A model generated the notes under the pieces. The model was given only the letters and a program-made list of their open reading frames with translations, ran no database searches and was not told where the DNA came from. Below are positions 44,879-56,099 of a stretch of DNA of 64,000 nt, piece after piece. A program made the translations under genes and the position numbers. The stretch comes from Doryteuthis pealeii (lineage: Eukaryota > Mollusca > Cephalopoda > Myopsida > Loliginidae), in NCBI GenBank assembly GCA_023376005.1, contig CM042147.1, positions 120,847,556 through 120,911,555 of the forward strand. The letters are read 5' to 3'. Numbering within the stretch: position 1 is the first letter of the stretch; every line of letters starts with the position of its first letter.

Positions 44879-45365
44879 TTATTCCGTTCGTAATCGTTTA
44901 AGCTGTGACGCAGATCCGTCTAGCATCACTCGGACGCTTTGCTCGATGACACCCTGGTCTATTTGTAGCATTTCTTCTTTCGGGTGTTTCGACAGTAACG
45001 ACTCTGAATTTGTCTCACCGGAACGAAAATTGTTTGCAGTTTCCTGCTGGCGACAGTTACGGTACGGCTCCGGCACGTCGTCCCTAAAAATGTTCGGTGC
45101 CATTTGACTGCTGTACTCGGTTGTCGTGTTTGTTGCATGGTCGTTGACCGAGTCCATTATCCGTTCCCAGCAACAGGTGTCCTTCAGTACGTCGACGTAG
45201 CCACGGATCCTCCTACTGACAACTCGAAGGAGAGTCATTTTGCGAAGGTCCCTGGTGCCGCGATTCAGGCGAGCGCGCCGCAGTTTTGTCTCGTTTCGCT
45301 GCAGGAAGATCAGATTGGACTGCAACAGGGACTTCATCACCCGGTCGCTCAGCTTCACAAGGGAA
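44879..45365 (-). CDS. Candidate terminal exon of an unrecognised protein
   Basis: Reading leftward, a pyrimidine-rich tract (TTTTTCTGTTTTTCTTTC) leads into ATTGAAGAG. Either AG could be the 3' splice site, with the exon starting at 45367 or 45365. The frame then stays open for about 160 codons to TAA at 44879-44881. GC content and codon use differ sharply from the flanking AT-rich repeats. The protein begins SLVKLSDRVMKSLLQ, continues with a basic helical section (KLRRARLNRG, RRIRGYVDVL), and ends with a polar acidic part and a short helix (IEQSVRVMLDG). I do not recognise the family. Starting at 45365 is in phase with the donor at 54570 and would give a protein of about 203 residues. The satellite element begins only about 120 bases past the stop. 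No AATAAA is visible on this strand in that gap. Confidence 0.42.
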
Positions 45366-45380
45366 CTCTTCAATGAAAGA

Positions 45381-46119
45381 AAAACAGAAAAAATGTAGCA
45401 AATATTTTTTTTAAATAAAATAAATAAATAAATAAACCACATCTGTTACTGTTGCATTTTGGTTAAGGAAATAAAGAAATTTTAAAAAATCAACATCTTA
45501 AGAGAGTCAACAAACAAATGAATAAATAAGAAATCCCATAAACAGATAGGAACGGAGACAGTGTGTCTGACCATCCTTTTTTTTCAGGATTGAAGATCCT
45601 AATGTTTTTTTTAGTAGATTCGAAAAAGGCCGGTGGCCGAAAGAAAGTGCGTAGGTGGTGACCGGAAGAAGACGTGGTCAAGTAGGCATTCAACTGGAAG
45701 CATAAGAGTCGGGATAAAGTTAAGTTAGGTGAATACGATATAAACAGGCCGAATTGGGAGTTTGGGGTTCAGAATCGGTTAGTCACTTTGTATGCGTACA
45801 GTATACGTAAATGTTTTTATTATTCTTTTCAATTGTTTATTGCATTCCTTTGAGGATAAAACCTATTTATCGTCGTGAAATTTGGGACTGATATTCTTGG
45901 TTCGTCCTGGAAAATCTACCGCCTTTCTTCTTCAACTACGGAACTGCTACTGACCAGCACGGTGGATTCTGGCATTCAGACCACCTGGTTTAGTGCTCGC
46001 AAAATATGGAAAAGTTATGTTTTGAAAATTATGTATGGAAATTTAGTAAGGGACTCGCTTCCACCTCCACCGATAAGCAGCAGCAGCTATGCCCCGCCCC
46101 CTTATGGTCACGTGACGTT
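45381..46119. other. Unassigned, possible retroelement or promoter region
   Basis: (AAAT)n at 45415-45435. The + strand frames from 45875 to 46338 overlap in two phases and carry no domain. Confidence 0.3.
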
Positions 46120-46121
46120 CT

Positions 46122-46213
46122 TTATAAAAGGGCTCACTGTGACTCATTCGTCCTCTTCCATACTTCCCCCTTAGGGGAACAACCTCTTTCACACCAGTTC
46201 CCGAGCGGATATC
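46122..46213 (+). promoter_or_regulatory. Candidate TATA promoter with first exon
   Basis: TTTATAAAAGGGC (46120-46132) is followed about 25-30 bases later by CTCATTCGTCC and then by a strong 5' splice site, ATCAAG|GTAAGTGC (exon end 46213). AATAAA occurs at 46682. This could be the start of a + strand gene, or U3-R-U5 of an LTR. I found no matching second LTR. Confidence 0.35.
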
Positions 46214-47279
46214 AAGGTAAGTGCTTGTGCACTTTCTTCTCTACAAGTTTTCTTAGGACTACGGACAAAATATTAACCCTTGATGGATTCTCGTCCATTC
46301 CCTCGGAACTTCAGACATTAGAGATTTATTATCATTAACTCTTGAAAGTCGATATGAATTACCAATGATTTCCGCACGGTAGAACTTGGAGAGCCTTCGA
46401 TATTGATACAACTTCAGATAAGCTTCCTCCATTGATACCTGCAGTCCACAAAGACTGTCACAGGATTACTCTTGCAAAACTAAACTAAACTACTACTACT
46501 TAACTAACTACGGCTAAACCTATTACGGTGCTGTGAAAATAACTAACTATGGCTAAACCTTTTACGGTGCTGTGAATACAAAAACCAAACCTCCCTTCGG
46601 TCGCTTGTCTGACCTAAACTATGAACATTCCTATGAACATTGTCTACTGTAACCCATTTTTTAATGTGTACACTTACATATAATAAATTGTTGTAATATC
46701 ATTTATCGTTGTACAGCTCTTGTATCGATATTTGGTTTGTCGTTATCAAAATTCGACGCAAGTAACAAATAAAAAAAAATATAACAAGTGCAAATGATAT
46801 ACGAAGGAAAATGGAATTGACAAAAGTCTAAAAGACGAGACAAACTCTTACATATACATTAACTATATTTATTTAATTTCTACTAAGCTACTGTCTGCTG
46901 AGGGTTGCACAAATTTTCCCGTGCAGTATCTTTATCTATAACATTTAAAAGGAAAAAACATTTAAAAACAAACAATACAAAACATCTACAAAATTACACA
47001 AGAAATTACTTGCCGGGGGGCTAAAGTTCAAAATGCCCTTATAGTTTTTAGTGGGCCTGTAAGGATGGTGTAAAGTTCAACATGCTTTAAATACAAATAA
47101 CTCCGACAAAGGTTAATAGACAAACATTCAATACAACAGCACATGGATAACAGTAGAATACACGTTCATAATAAAGAGTACACATAAAAAGGGGTACACA
47201 AATAAAGATAGACACATTCAAGAATGATACAGAGTATAACATAAAAGAGTACAGACATGAGACTAGCGATAGTCCATGC
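46214..47279. other. Unassigned
   Basis: ACTACGGCTAAACC/ACTATGGCTAAACC tandem pair at 46510-46560. The rest is AT-rich. Confidence 0.35.
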
Positions 47280-47514
47280 TGTAAAGAACTTACAGTAATG
47301 TAAGGGGGGCGGAGCCCCGCGAGAGGGTTTAGATAGAATCTACCCCATGTGGCTCGTAGTTGCTGAAACTATCTAGAGAGCGAAAGTGTTTGAAACCGGC
47401 GCTTAAATACTATATGGTGCCCTAGCGGGCACCCAGCAAACTAAAAGGGGCAGACAACTCCACCAGGCGAGTACAAACTAACGCTACAGGCCCTTATTTT
47501 GGTCAGTTGTGACA
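47280..47514 (-). mobile_element. Possible solo LTR, weak
   Basis: On the - strand the segment runs from TGTCACAACTGACC to TTCTTTACA, with a TATTTAA near its middle and a GC-rich GGGGCTCCGCCCC palindrome. TG...CA ends fit an LTR but there is no target duplication and no second copy in the window. Confidence 0.22.
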
Positions 47515-47914
47515 GAGAACCCAGAGTTTGTATCGTTCTCTCTTTCTCTTCTTCCTTCCTTCTCTCCTTCTCTTTCCTTCAATGTTCATCTTCCTTTCTT
47601 TTTTCCTTCTCTTTCTTCAGTCTTTCTTTAGTTTGTACCTTGTTAAAACCAGTCAAAGGATACAGTGGTCCAATTAAATATAACGGAAATACGGTCACGT
47701 ACCTCGCAAATACTTAGATTCGTTCACGAATCCTACAGCCTTTTCTTTTCAAAGAGTCTGGATGATCACGTCCCCAAAAATACTTCTCCTTGCAATACAA
47801 ATTGTTTTCCTTAGAAGGAAAAAATGAAGAAATTCCTTCGCTGCTCACAGCGAACAACCAAACATAGAAGTGGAGGCCTAGCCCGTGAGAGAGCATTTCT
47901 CTTACCTCTGTTCA

Positions 47915-48060
47915 CAGAGCCAACTACAAGCTAAAAAAAAGGAGGAGAGAGCCTTCTCTCCTGTCTGCTCCTTGCAGTGCCAGTCGTAAAAAGAGACGAC
48001 CCTGGTCTGAGATTCTCCGACGTCCCCTCAGGGATGACACAACCAACCAATCACAGACCC
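47915..48060 (-). promoter_or_regulatory. Candidate CCAAT promoter and first exon on the - strand
   Basis: On the - strand GATTGGTTGG (CCAAT box) near 48050 is followed by GC-richer sequence and by a 5' splice site, ACAGAG|GTAAGAG near 47911. A second donor-like GAG|GTACGTG lies near 47701. The 60-codon frame 47714-47896 between them is unrecognised. It might serve the - strand exon at 44.9 kb or an LTR element. Confidence 0.28.
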
Positions 48061-49084
48061 TCAAAAATTCGCCCGCGAATATTGAAAATAAAGGCACCAT
48101 GGCCCAAACAAAAATAATATTTTATTACAAAACATCCCCCGTAGATGGGGGGGTCTACTTGTTGCAGCCATTTCAGAGAAATTTCTACCCCGCCCCCACA
48201 AAAAAAATGTTTCAACACTTGTTCCTTTGAATTCATGCTCAAACCCTTCTCTCTGTGTTAATTTACCTAAATCTTTATATATGACACACATGGGCCCTTT
48301 TCTATTTTTAGATTCGGTGAAACACATGAGCAAGAGACCATTACACGCATGTAAACATAATCTGATGGACAAATAAACAAACTGCGCTATGAGACGGACA
48401 CGCTTTTGTAGCATTATTTATTTACAATATATATATATATATACAAAATGTGACACGAGGCTTTAAAAATTGTGTGTAGTGGGTTTTTACTATCTTATGT
48501 TTAACTTAACTTAAATCGGCATCAAGATTAGTTTCTCACCTCAGATTGTAACAGTTTTTTATCTATTTAATCGATTAAAAGCCAATCTATCGGGCAGCAA
48601 TTATTCTAGCTCCTTTGATTGGGCTATCGGCTTAACAACGACCCTTCATACTTGAGTATACATTTTTAAATTGTTATCGTGCAAAAACAATCGTCGCAAA
48701 AAAGTCAGGTTGTGATGTGCCGGAAGTTAACGCTTTGAAAGCAGAAATAAAATGACGAAAATAAGCAATCTGCACATAGGATCAGCACAGGTAGAAAGCA
48801 AAAATAAAAATTAAAAATGATAATTTTCAACCAATCAGAAGCGTTCGCGCCTAAAAAAGAAAAAAAAAAGAGGTTTTTCAAAAAGGTCGATTTCGAGCCT
48901 GGGAAATCCTATAAAAACGAAGGTTTTCGAAGAACAGTTCAGAAGACCAATTTAAAACAGAAATTATCGAGAACGGTAAATACTGATATCTGAAAAATTA
49001 ACCTTGAAGGCCTCGAAAGCGCAGGTTTCATATTTTCTATGAATATTCTTTATAAAAATTGACATGTAGCAGACAGGGGGTTCA
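48061..49084. other. Unassigned
   Basis: A - strand frame, 48061-48414, contains VIYKDLGKLTQREGF, which looks protein-like but sits in a mixed context. TA repeats at 48428-48442. No identification. Confidence 0.3.
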
Positions 49085-49270
49085 TATATATCATATGAAT
49101 ACTAATTTATGATATTTGTCATGTAGTAGAGTGGGAACCCGTATCATAATGATCATGATACCCTTGCGCCGGCCTTGCAGCGAGACGTAAATTCTTCTCT
49201 CGATCCCCGGCTCAACATGGCATGTGTATCCCCATTGGACCAGGTCTTCGATAAGAAGTCGAAAAGGTTT
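49085..49270 (-). repeat. Inverted duplicate of 50580-50755
   Basis: The + strand ATTTATGATATTTGTCATGT, GTAGAGTGGGAACCCGTATC and CGAGACGTAAATTCTTCTC are the reverse complement of sequence at 50580-50755 (AAGAGAAGAATTTACTGG, ACATGACAAATATTATAAAT). The pair is about 1.5 kb apart. Confidence 0.5.
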
Positions 49271-49450
49271 GAAAATTGGAGCTTTTGAAGCCAAGGATCA
49301 ACATCGTTCACAGGGTTGACAATTAGATATATTCTGTCCAACCCCGAGAAAAAAGTGACAGCGGACGCTCATGGTTAAAATAAACCACAGTTTAAGTTTT
49401 TAGCCTCTTATGACTACATCTTAGTCAGATGCCAAAGGGTAGATTTTGGT

Positions 49451-49609
49451 ACTAATGCAGAATAGCGCGCAAGTGATAAAAGCATTAGAATCACATTTTT
49501 GTTTTAGCCTCTTAAAGCTTTCAGGGAATTTTCGTGAATGTACTGAAATCCAATACTTTTTATACGTAATCTAATGCTTTTATCACTTGCACGCTATTCT
49601 GCATTAGTA
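49451..49609. mobile_element. Short TIR element, GCAGAATAGCG ends
   Basis: The left end ACTAATGCAGAATAGCG and the right end are inverted repeats of about 40 bp, including the block AAGTGATAAAAGCATTAGA. The middle is about 70 bases with no coding. Confidence 0.6.
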
Positions 49610-49814
49610 TCCAGGTTTTTATACTTAGTCACACGCTAGGGATGCATTTTTTTTCTATTTTGTCACACGCAAGGCGCGGCTTTTCTCCACTTTGATAAAA
49701 GCCGCCTCTCTATTTGATCCATAGATGGGACTCTAACAGATACTACCATTCCGGGTCGATCAAGAAATGAACATGATATTCCGCATATACATCCCTTATA
49801 TACTTACTCGGTTT

Positions 49815-50262
49815 CCTCGGAACCCTGTGTCCAGTGGCTTTGGCCATTGGAACAGTAAGATATATAATATTAGCGTGAATCCCATGGGGCCATTCTCCCG
49901 GGCAACACTTGCCCTGTCCATATAAAGGGGAAAGGGTTGGGTTTATGTTGTAACCTAACAAAGGTTACTTAATGTGAAATAACCAAAACGGAGGATGGAA
50001 ATGAAATGGAATCTTTATAACATTAACAAAATACAATCCTTGCCAGCGGCGTGAAGGAAGGTAAACCACTGCTAGTTGTGTCAGACTACTCATTATAATA
50101 CTTCCGTGTCTATGGGGATTTGGACATGCCCATTAATGTCCATAGGTAAGCTATATAATAGTTTATTGACTAGTGCCTGAGGCGCCTCAAAAGAGAGGTG
50201 CCGAGGAGAGACACGCAATTTTTAACACTGGACACCTCATGAGCTTCGGTATGTGCATGCCC
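49815..50262 (+). mobile_element. Dispersed repeat F split by repeat E
   Basis: The 5' part of F (49815-49950) stops at GGGTTGGGTTTATG and resumes at 50161 (TTTATTGACTAGTGCCTGAG). The 210 bases between are family E. Confidence 0.55.
49951..50160 (+). mobile_element. Dispersed repeat E
   Basis: Insert with GCCAGCGGCGTGAAG and AAACCACTGCTAG, also present at 20233-20440. Family unknown. The precise interruption of F defines its ends. Confidence 0.5.
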
Positions 50263-50494
50263 TCCCCACACACACACACACATAAATCGGACTTTGTGTT
50301 TATCTGACGTGGTGAAAGGTCAGAAAATAACTTCCGCATATACATCCCGCAGTTCAGCACCTTTGGCACATTATTTTTCAAGTTTCTTTTATCTTTCAAA
50401 GAAATTCAATGAATGTTTGTTTTTGTAGCGTTTTTTTCCTCTTTCAAAAGGGTGATTTTTTTCTGGGCTGAACCGGGAACTTTACTTGAAAAGC

Positions 50495-51115
50495 AAGGAT
50501 GAACTCATAACGTTATAAGTGACGTTATCCTGATGACACCTACACATGGACACAAACATGTGATTCTAATGCTTATCGAGGACTTGGTCCAGTGGGGATG
50601 CATATGACTCGTTGAGTCGGGGATCAAGAGAAGAATTTACTGGTTTGTTACGTCTCACTGCAAAGCCAGTGCAAGGGTATCATGACCACCGAATCTATGA
50701 TACGGCTTCCCACTCTGCTACATGACAAATATTATAAATTAGTATTCATTTAATAATGGACACACCAGGGTGAGCCGACCAGAAAAAAATCTGCATCAAC
50801 CAGTTCTTTACAGATACTGGATGCCGTGCGGAAGATATGCCAAGAGCGATGACCGATAGTGACGGGTGGCAAGAGGATTATTCTCCTCTGGGCTGGACCG
50901 AGAACTTTTCTGCGCCCACTGGACTCGGAATGGTAGTACCTGTTAGTGTCCTATCTATGGGTTAAATAGATTTGTTTGAAAATTATCAATATCAAATTAT
51001 TTGTATAAGATATGAATATTTGATACTAGAGAAGCAAGGACGAACTCATAAATGACGTTCCCCTATGGACACCTGCACATGGAGACAACAATGTGAGCGG
51101 ACCAGAAAAAAAAAG
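50495..51115 (+). pseudogene. RTE-like LINE 3' end relics
   Basis: Three pieces: 50495-50560 (DELI...TPTHGH), 50750-50880 (GHTRVSRP-like, then ITDSDGWQE) and 51030-51110. Sequence between them is unrelated, including a reversed segment near 50640-50740 that matches 49090-49200. Confidence 0.5.
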
Positions 51116-51296
51116 TACATCAATCATCAAGTGATTTTTTTGTACGATAACAATTTTTGTAATTTGGAAAGAAATTTGGGAATAATTGAAATTAACTGCG
51201 AAAGTCAACCATGAAATAGAAATAATTGTTTGTACGAAAAGTTAGGATTTTTTTTATCATGCATCTTAGCAATAAGTTCCAAATAGACAAATTGGA

Positions 51297-51634
51297 TAAA
51301 TCGAACTTAACGGACATAAATTCCACCGTCGTATGTCACCCCCCTGAACCCGAGACCTTTACTAGAGAAGCAAGGGCGAACTTTGAACCACGTATCTTTC
51401 AGAATCTGTGTTACGCCTCAAAGATACGTGGTTCAAAGTTAACTGACCTGAAAAAAATGTAAAAGTTTTTAAATAAAATAACTGGTGCATTATATATTTT
51501 ATTCATTAATATATCAACACTGAAAATTTCATTAAATTCGGTTAATTCCCTGATTTTTTGTATTTTTAAAATTTTCGGCGGGGTGGGGGGTGGCATAAGA
51601 TGGTGTAATTTAGGTCCGTTAAGTTTGATTTAAC
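51297..51634. mobile_element. Second, shortened copy of the TTAA-end element
   Basis: It shares the ends (AACTTAACGGACATAAATTC), the CACGTAT core and the right arm with the copy at 52482-52912. Most of the left arm is missing and replaced by a short segment that reads CCCGAGACC. Confidence 0.55.
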
Positions 51635-51733
51635 CAGACTTTTTTATGGTTACTTAAAAAAAAATCTAATTAAACTAATCGTTGCCATTTCAAAACCTGA
51701 AGCAAAAAAATTACATTATAGAGGGAAAAGAAA

Positions 51734-51988
51734 AGTCGGCATAGTGGTCTATTGTCGGTATCAGCCGGACAGCGAGGGAGTCTACCCTCTTCTCAATAGC
51801 GCTAGACCAAGCAGATTGTTTTATACGTCTGAGGTGGTGCGCCACGCCTACCACCAACTCTCCACTTTACCGCACAGATCCTAACTGTACTACTCATGCG
51901 CTGAGTTGGTGCGATGCGGTCCAGTATCGAACCCGGCAACTTGTGGTTCGTATGCGTATACTCTACCGACTGAGCTAAATTAGCCCTA
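51734..51988 (-). mobile_element. SINE-A copy
   Basis: Complete - strand copy with a small insertion (GATGCGGTCC) near the box B region. Confidence 0.72.
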
Positions 51989-52014
51989 TACACAGAATCT
52001 ATAATCTTACATGT

Positions 52015-52294
52015 ACAAATGCAGAATGGCGCACAAGTGATAATGTCATTATAATCGCATTCAACGTATAAATAGTATTAGATTACGGAAACTCCCGAAG
52101 TTGCCTAACCCTAACCCTAACCCTAACATTGACCCTAACCCTAATCCTAACTCTAAAACTAACCCTAACTCTTACCCTAACTCTAATCCTAGCGTCTCAA
52201 ATGTTTCGGGTATTTTCATGAAATGTAAGGAAACGTAATGCTTTTTTATACGTAATCAAATGATAGTATCTCCTGCGCGCTATTCTGCGCTAGG
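52015..52294. mobile_element. Related TIR element with a telomere-like core
   Basis: Its ends are diverged forms of the ends at 49451-49609 (GCAGAATGGCGCACAAGTG on the left, GCGCGCTATTCTGCG on the right). The interior contains a run of CCCTAA-type repeats at 52104-52192. Confidence 0.5.
52104..52192 (+). repeat. Interstitial telomere-like CCCTAA repeats
   Basis: About 14 hexamers of CCCTAA type, the first ones perfect and later ones degenerate (ACTCTA, ATCCTA). This is the common animal telomere motif. The placement inside a TIR element suggests a captured or filler telomeric block, not a chromosome end. Confidence 0.75.
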
Positions 52295-52481
52295 GAAAAC
52301 CTTAAACCACGCAACTAATTTTCTCAAACCACAAATAAGAATGGAGATAATTATATTTGTTATTTGATAATAGATTTTATGAGAACAGATGAAATGAAGA
52401 TTTTGTATCATTCACACAGATTTTAAAATTCGATTTTACAGCTGATATCGATTTTCACCAAACTGTCCACTGTTAGTTTGT

Positions 52482-52912
52482 TTAAATCCTACTTAACGGA
52501 CATAAATTCTACCATCGTATGTCAACCCGCCGAAAGAAAAAAAATACTAAAAATCAAGGAATTAACCAAATTTAATAAAAATTTTCAGTGTTGATACATT
52601 AATGAATAAAAGATGCACTAGTTATTTTATTTTAAAACTTTTACATTTTTTCAGGTCAATTAACTTTGAACCACGTATGTTTGTGAATCTGTGTTACGCA
52701 TCCAAGATACGTGGCTCAAAGTTAACTGACCTAAAAAAATGTAAGAGTTTTCAAATAAAATAACAGGTGCATATATATTTATATTATTTATTCATTAATG
52801 TATCAACACTGAAAATTTCATTAAATTCGGTTAATTCATTGATTTTTAGTATTTTTTTCTTTCGGTGGGGTGACATACGATGGTGGAATTTAGGTTCGTT
52901 AAGTAGGATTTA
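52482..52912. mobile_element. TIR/foldback element with TTAA ends, 430 bp
   Basis: The ends read TTAAATCCTACTTAACGG and its reverse complement. The arms run about 200 bp each and meet at a GTATG...CATCC centre near 52690. The outer TTAA on both sides fits TTAA-targeting transposons such as piggyBac or Kolobok types, though the family is not established. No open frame. Confidence 0.6.
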
Positions 52913-52939
52913 ACCCAACTCTCACAAAACATCATCAGA

Positions 52940-53735
52940 TCTAATGAAAGAAAAAGGCTTCACGCTAATAAAGGAAAGAAGCCGGCGATATCCCGCAGAA
53001 ATATTACAGATGCGAACTACGCATATGATCTTGTGCTACCCGAAAATACACATGCACAAGCCGAATCATTGCGGCATAGCACAGAGAAGGCAGCAAGGAC
53101 ATTGGCAAGGGAATTCATGCGCTTTAAACAAGATGGAGACATCTCCACACTGAATGGTAAGCCTCTGAAATTAGTAGACCAGTTCCCTTGCCTTGGTAGT
53201 AATATCTCATCAACAGAAAGCAATGTCAATATACGCATGGGAAAGGCATGGACTGTTACAGGCAGATTATTGATCATATGGAAATCTGATCTCTCTGATA
53301 AAACGTGAATTCTTCCCAGCTGTAGCCGTGTCAGTGCTACTGTATAGCTGCACCACTTAGACTCTAACAAAACGTCTGGGAAAAAGAAACTAGATGAAAA
53401 CTGCACAAGAATGCTGCGTGCTGTCCTAAATAAATCCTGGAAGCAGCCCCACACAAAGCAGCTTTACGGCGATTTACTTCTTATCACACAAACCATCCCA
53501 ATAAGACGAATAAGACACTCTGGACACTGCTGGAAAAGTAAGAACGAACTCATAAGTGATATTCCACTGTGGACACCTACACATGGACACACTAGAGTGG
53601 GCCGACCGGCAAACATTTATATTGATCAGCCCTGTATAGATACTGAATGTCGATAAGAGGACTTGCCAGGAGCGACGGATGGCGAGGGGAAGTCATGGGA
53701 ATCATTGCATGATGATGACGATGATGATAGTGATT
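52940..53735 (+). pseudogene. RTE-like LINE RT C-terminal half, broken
   Basis: The longest copy here: AESLRHSTEKAA, LVDQFPCLGSNISSTES, GKAWTVTGRLLIIWKSDLSD, a frameshift, CTRMLRAVLNKSWKQ, LYGDLLLITQTIPIRR, HSGHCWKSKNELISDIPL, TPTHGHTRVGRPAN. It ends in a GATGATGATG-rich tail near 53710. Confidence 0.7.
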
Positions 53736-54560
53736 TTCTAACGTCAAACCGTAAATCAAACTCTAAAATATAAACATTACCCAAATGTTTCATTAGATTT
53801 GTTTACCCACAACAACAAAAATTATAATTGCTATTTATCTGTACTATTTGCTAGTAAGATTTCTTTTCTTTTTTTTCTTTCTACTATAAAAGCGCTTTTT
53901 GTTAGTGAAATTTCAATTAAAAATAGTTTAGAATGAAAATATAGAAGTTTGGAATAAATTTCAATTAAATTAAATTATAATTTTCAATTATAATTAAATT
54001 ATAATTACCTCCCTAAGTTTACTATTTATTAATTTGTTTATTTTTAAATTAAAATTTCATAATAGTGCCTGGAATAATGATAAAATAATATATTCTTCCC
54101 TAGAATATATTCATCCCAAAGGTCTCCTATATTTTCATAAAAAGAATAAAAAGATGAATCAATACGAACAACAGTCATAAAAGGTATCATTCCTGTATAC
54201 TTTTTTACGAGTAGATTGGCCAATCTTAATAAAAAAAATAATTAAAAATCTCCTTCGCTAATGAAGAAGGAAAATATATTTATCATTTGATTTTTTTTTT
54301 TTTTTTTGATTAAGCTGGAAAATCTTCAAGTATATTTTAAGTGCGTGTATTATGCGGAAAAACTGGGGAAAATACTAAGAACTAAATTTTTCAACTCCTT
54401 CACTTCGCCTAGATTAACTATGAATTGTAATTCATAGTCAATCTAGATTTTAGTATAATAAAGATAAAAATAGATTAACAAACAAACAAAAAAACAATGG
54501 TACAAATGTTCATAAACTATCAATTGACATTTGCTGATTTAACAATAGAGGATTTTTAAA
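53736..54560. other. AT-rich intronic-like sequence
   Basis: Contains poly-T near 54290. TTTTTTACGAGTAGATTGGCC occurs at 54201 and again at 54879, a short dispersed repeat. No coding signal. Confidence 0.4.
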
Positions 54561-54569
54561 TAGACTTAC

Positions 54570-54694
54570 GGGACACAATTTCTCCAAGAATTTTCAATAA
54601 TCTGGGCATTGTCATTAAATTCACATAAAAGACTCGGGATTTGATTTGGAAACCGATATCGACACGGTGATTGTTTTGTCCTCATCTTTACCAT
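54570..54694 (-). CDS. Candidate first coding exon joined to the 44.9 kb exon
   Basis: On the - strand, ATG at 54694-54692 opens a frame of 41 codons that runs into a consensus 5' splice site, CCC|GTAAGT (exon ends at 54570). The two leftover bases CC plus the first T of the exon starting at 45365 make a proline codon and keep the frame open. The encoded end is FNDNAQIIENSWRNCV. The other two frames are also partly open here, so the frame choice rests on phase agreement with the downstream exon. A CRE-like TGACGTAA lies about 20 bases upstream of the ATG. The intron would be about 9.2 kb. Additional exons or an unrelated gene are possible. Confidence 0.28.
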
Positions 54695-54951
54695 ATACAA
54701 ATCTTCTCTCAGGGTGTTACGTCAATAACGTTCTAAGCGTTTCTATTTGAAGACGGCTGGGCGGCCTGTCCGTTGATATGGACGCTTATGTCGTATCATG
54801 CCTAGGGCCATATATTTGTCGTGGATGCTTTGATTAAGTTTCTGTTGTGACGTTTACTGTGTGTTTAATTGATCGATTTTTTTACGAGTAGATTGGCCAA
54901 TCTTAATAAAAACAAATGTATCGTATTTAAAATAAAATAAAAACGATTACG

Positions 54952-55187
54952 TACCGTTATTTTCTGTCCGAACTCAAACAGAGAAAAAAAAATAAATGAA
55001 ATGGATATGGTTAAATTCTATCGGCACAAGACGGCCTGGAATTGGAAGAAAGTGGTCGAGGACATTTATAGCGTCGATGTTTGAATAAGGCATCATGTGT
55101 ACAAACTGCAACGATGATTTTCGAACGTCAATACAGCAGAATCACGTGCAAACAGAATCAACTTAGAGTAAAACGAGTAAACTTACC
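54952..55187 (-). promoter_or_regulatory. Donor-like sites upstream of the - strand gene candidate
   Basis: Two further 5' splice site matches occur on the - strand: AACG|GTACGTAA near 54952 and GATG|GTAAGTTT near 55187. They could be alternative upstream noncoding exons of the gene candidate whose coding exon ends at 54570, but no matching acceptor is clear. The segment is non-repetitive within this window and less AT-rich than its surroundings. Confidence 0.18.
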
Positions 55188-55397
55188 ATCATTTTTTAAT
55201 TAGAACGAAATTTCAGGAATTTAAACAAGCAATTCATATTTTCAGTTATTTAAAGCACACTAGATTTTTTTTGAAGGATTCTTTTAAATACTTTATTGGG
55301 GCAGTGTTAAGAATATTACATCAGTATGAAAAAAATGCGCGTGTATCTTCATTTTTAAAAGCCTTATGAGCCAGAAATTGTGAAAGACAAAATCAGA

Positions 55398-55422
55398 TAA
55401 TAATAATAATATAATAATAATA

Positions 55423-55459
<37 letters not shown>

Positions 55460-55522
55460 TAATAATAATAATAATAATAATAATATAATAATAATAACAG
55501 AAAAACTCAAAAGGAGTTAACA

Positions 55523-55574
<52 letters not shown>

Positions 55575-55575
55575 T
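55398..55575 (+). repeat. (AAT)n microsatellite
   Basis: Two blocks of ATA/AAT repeats around a short CAGAAAAACTCAAAAGG spacer. The isoleucine/leucine-rich frames on the - strand come from this. Confidence 0.9.
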
Positions 55576-55690
55576 TGACAAATGTCTTTTTGTTCGTCGT
55601 ATAACTCAAGGACGGGAAGAGCTATGACCGCCAGATATTCTGTATATATTAATGGGAATCTGGGCAAGTTTTTAGCATATTTGATTTTGA

Positions 55691-55795
55691 CCCCCCCCCC
55701 CCTCTCTGTCTCTGTCTCTCTGTCTCTGTCTCTCTGTCTCTCTCTGTCTCCCCTCTCTCTCTCTTTTCCCCCCTCTCTCTCTCTCTCTCTGGGGG
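55691..55795 (+). repeat. C-run and CT/TCTG microsatellite
   Basis: A 13-base C run and then TCTCTGTC-type repeats up to the start of repeat F. Confidence 0.85.
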
Positions 55796-55824
55796 ATTTG
55801 ATTTGCAATGTAAATCTGGCCAAC

Positions 55825-56099
55825 GCCGGGGGTCCAGTGGCTTCGGCCCTGGATCTTTTACGAGTTAATAGCGTCGATCTCAGGGGGCCATCCCCCCAGG
55901 CAACACCTGCCCCCTTGATTTAAAGGGGCAGGGCTGGGTTTATTGCCCAGTGCCTGAGGCGCCCCCCCTTGAGGGGGAATGCCGACGGGATCGACGCAAT
56001 TTTTCACCTGCCACGCCATGAGTCTCGGCTTGTGGGTGGTCCCACATAAATAGGGCCTTTGTGCCTGACCCGTACAAGTGGGGTACGTGGAAAATATCA
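55825..56099 (+). mobile_element. Dispersed repeat F, best copy
   Basis: Complete + strand copy from GGGGGTCCAGTGGC to GGGGTACGTGGAAAATATC. Other copies in this window show which parts are shared. Confidence 0.6.

Noticed and set aside
52104..52192. Chromosome end
   Set aside because: The CCCTAA run is short, degenerates at one side, and is enclosed by inverted repeats with ordinary sequence on both sides.
55001..55084. Short + strand coding exon starting MDMVKFYRHK
   Set aside because: It looks protein-like for 27 codons but has no splice site or family match, and the frame upstream soon meets a stop.
55293..55823. Membrane protein on the - strand (poly-isoleucine frame)
   Set aside because: The frame is made by (AAT)n and (CT)n repeats.
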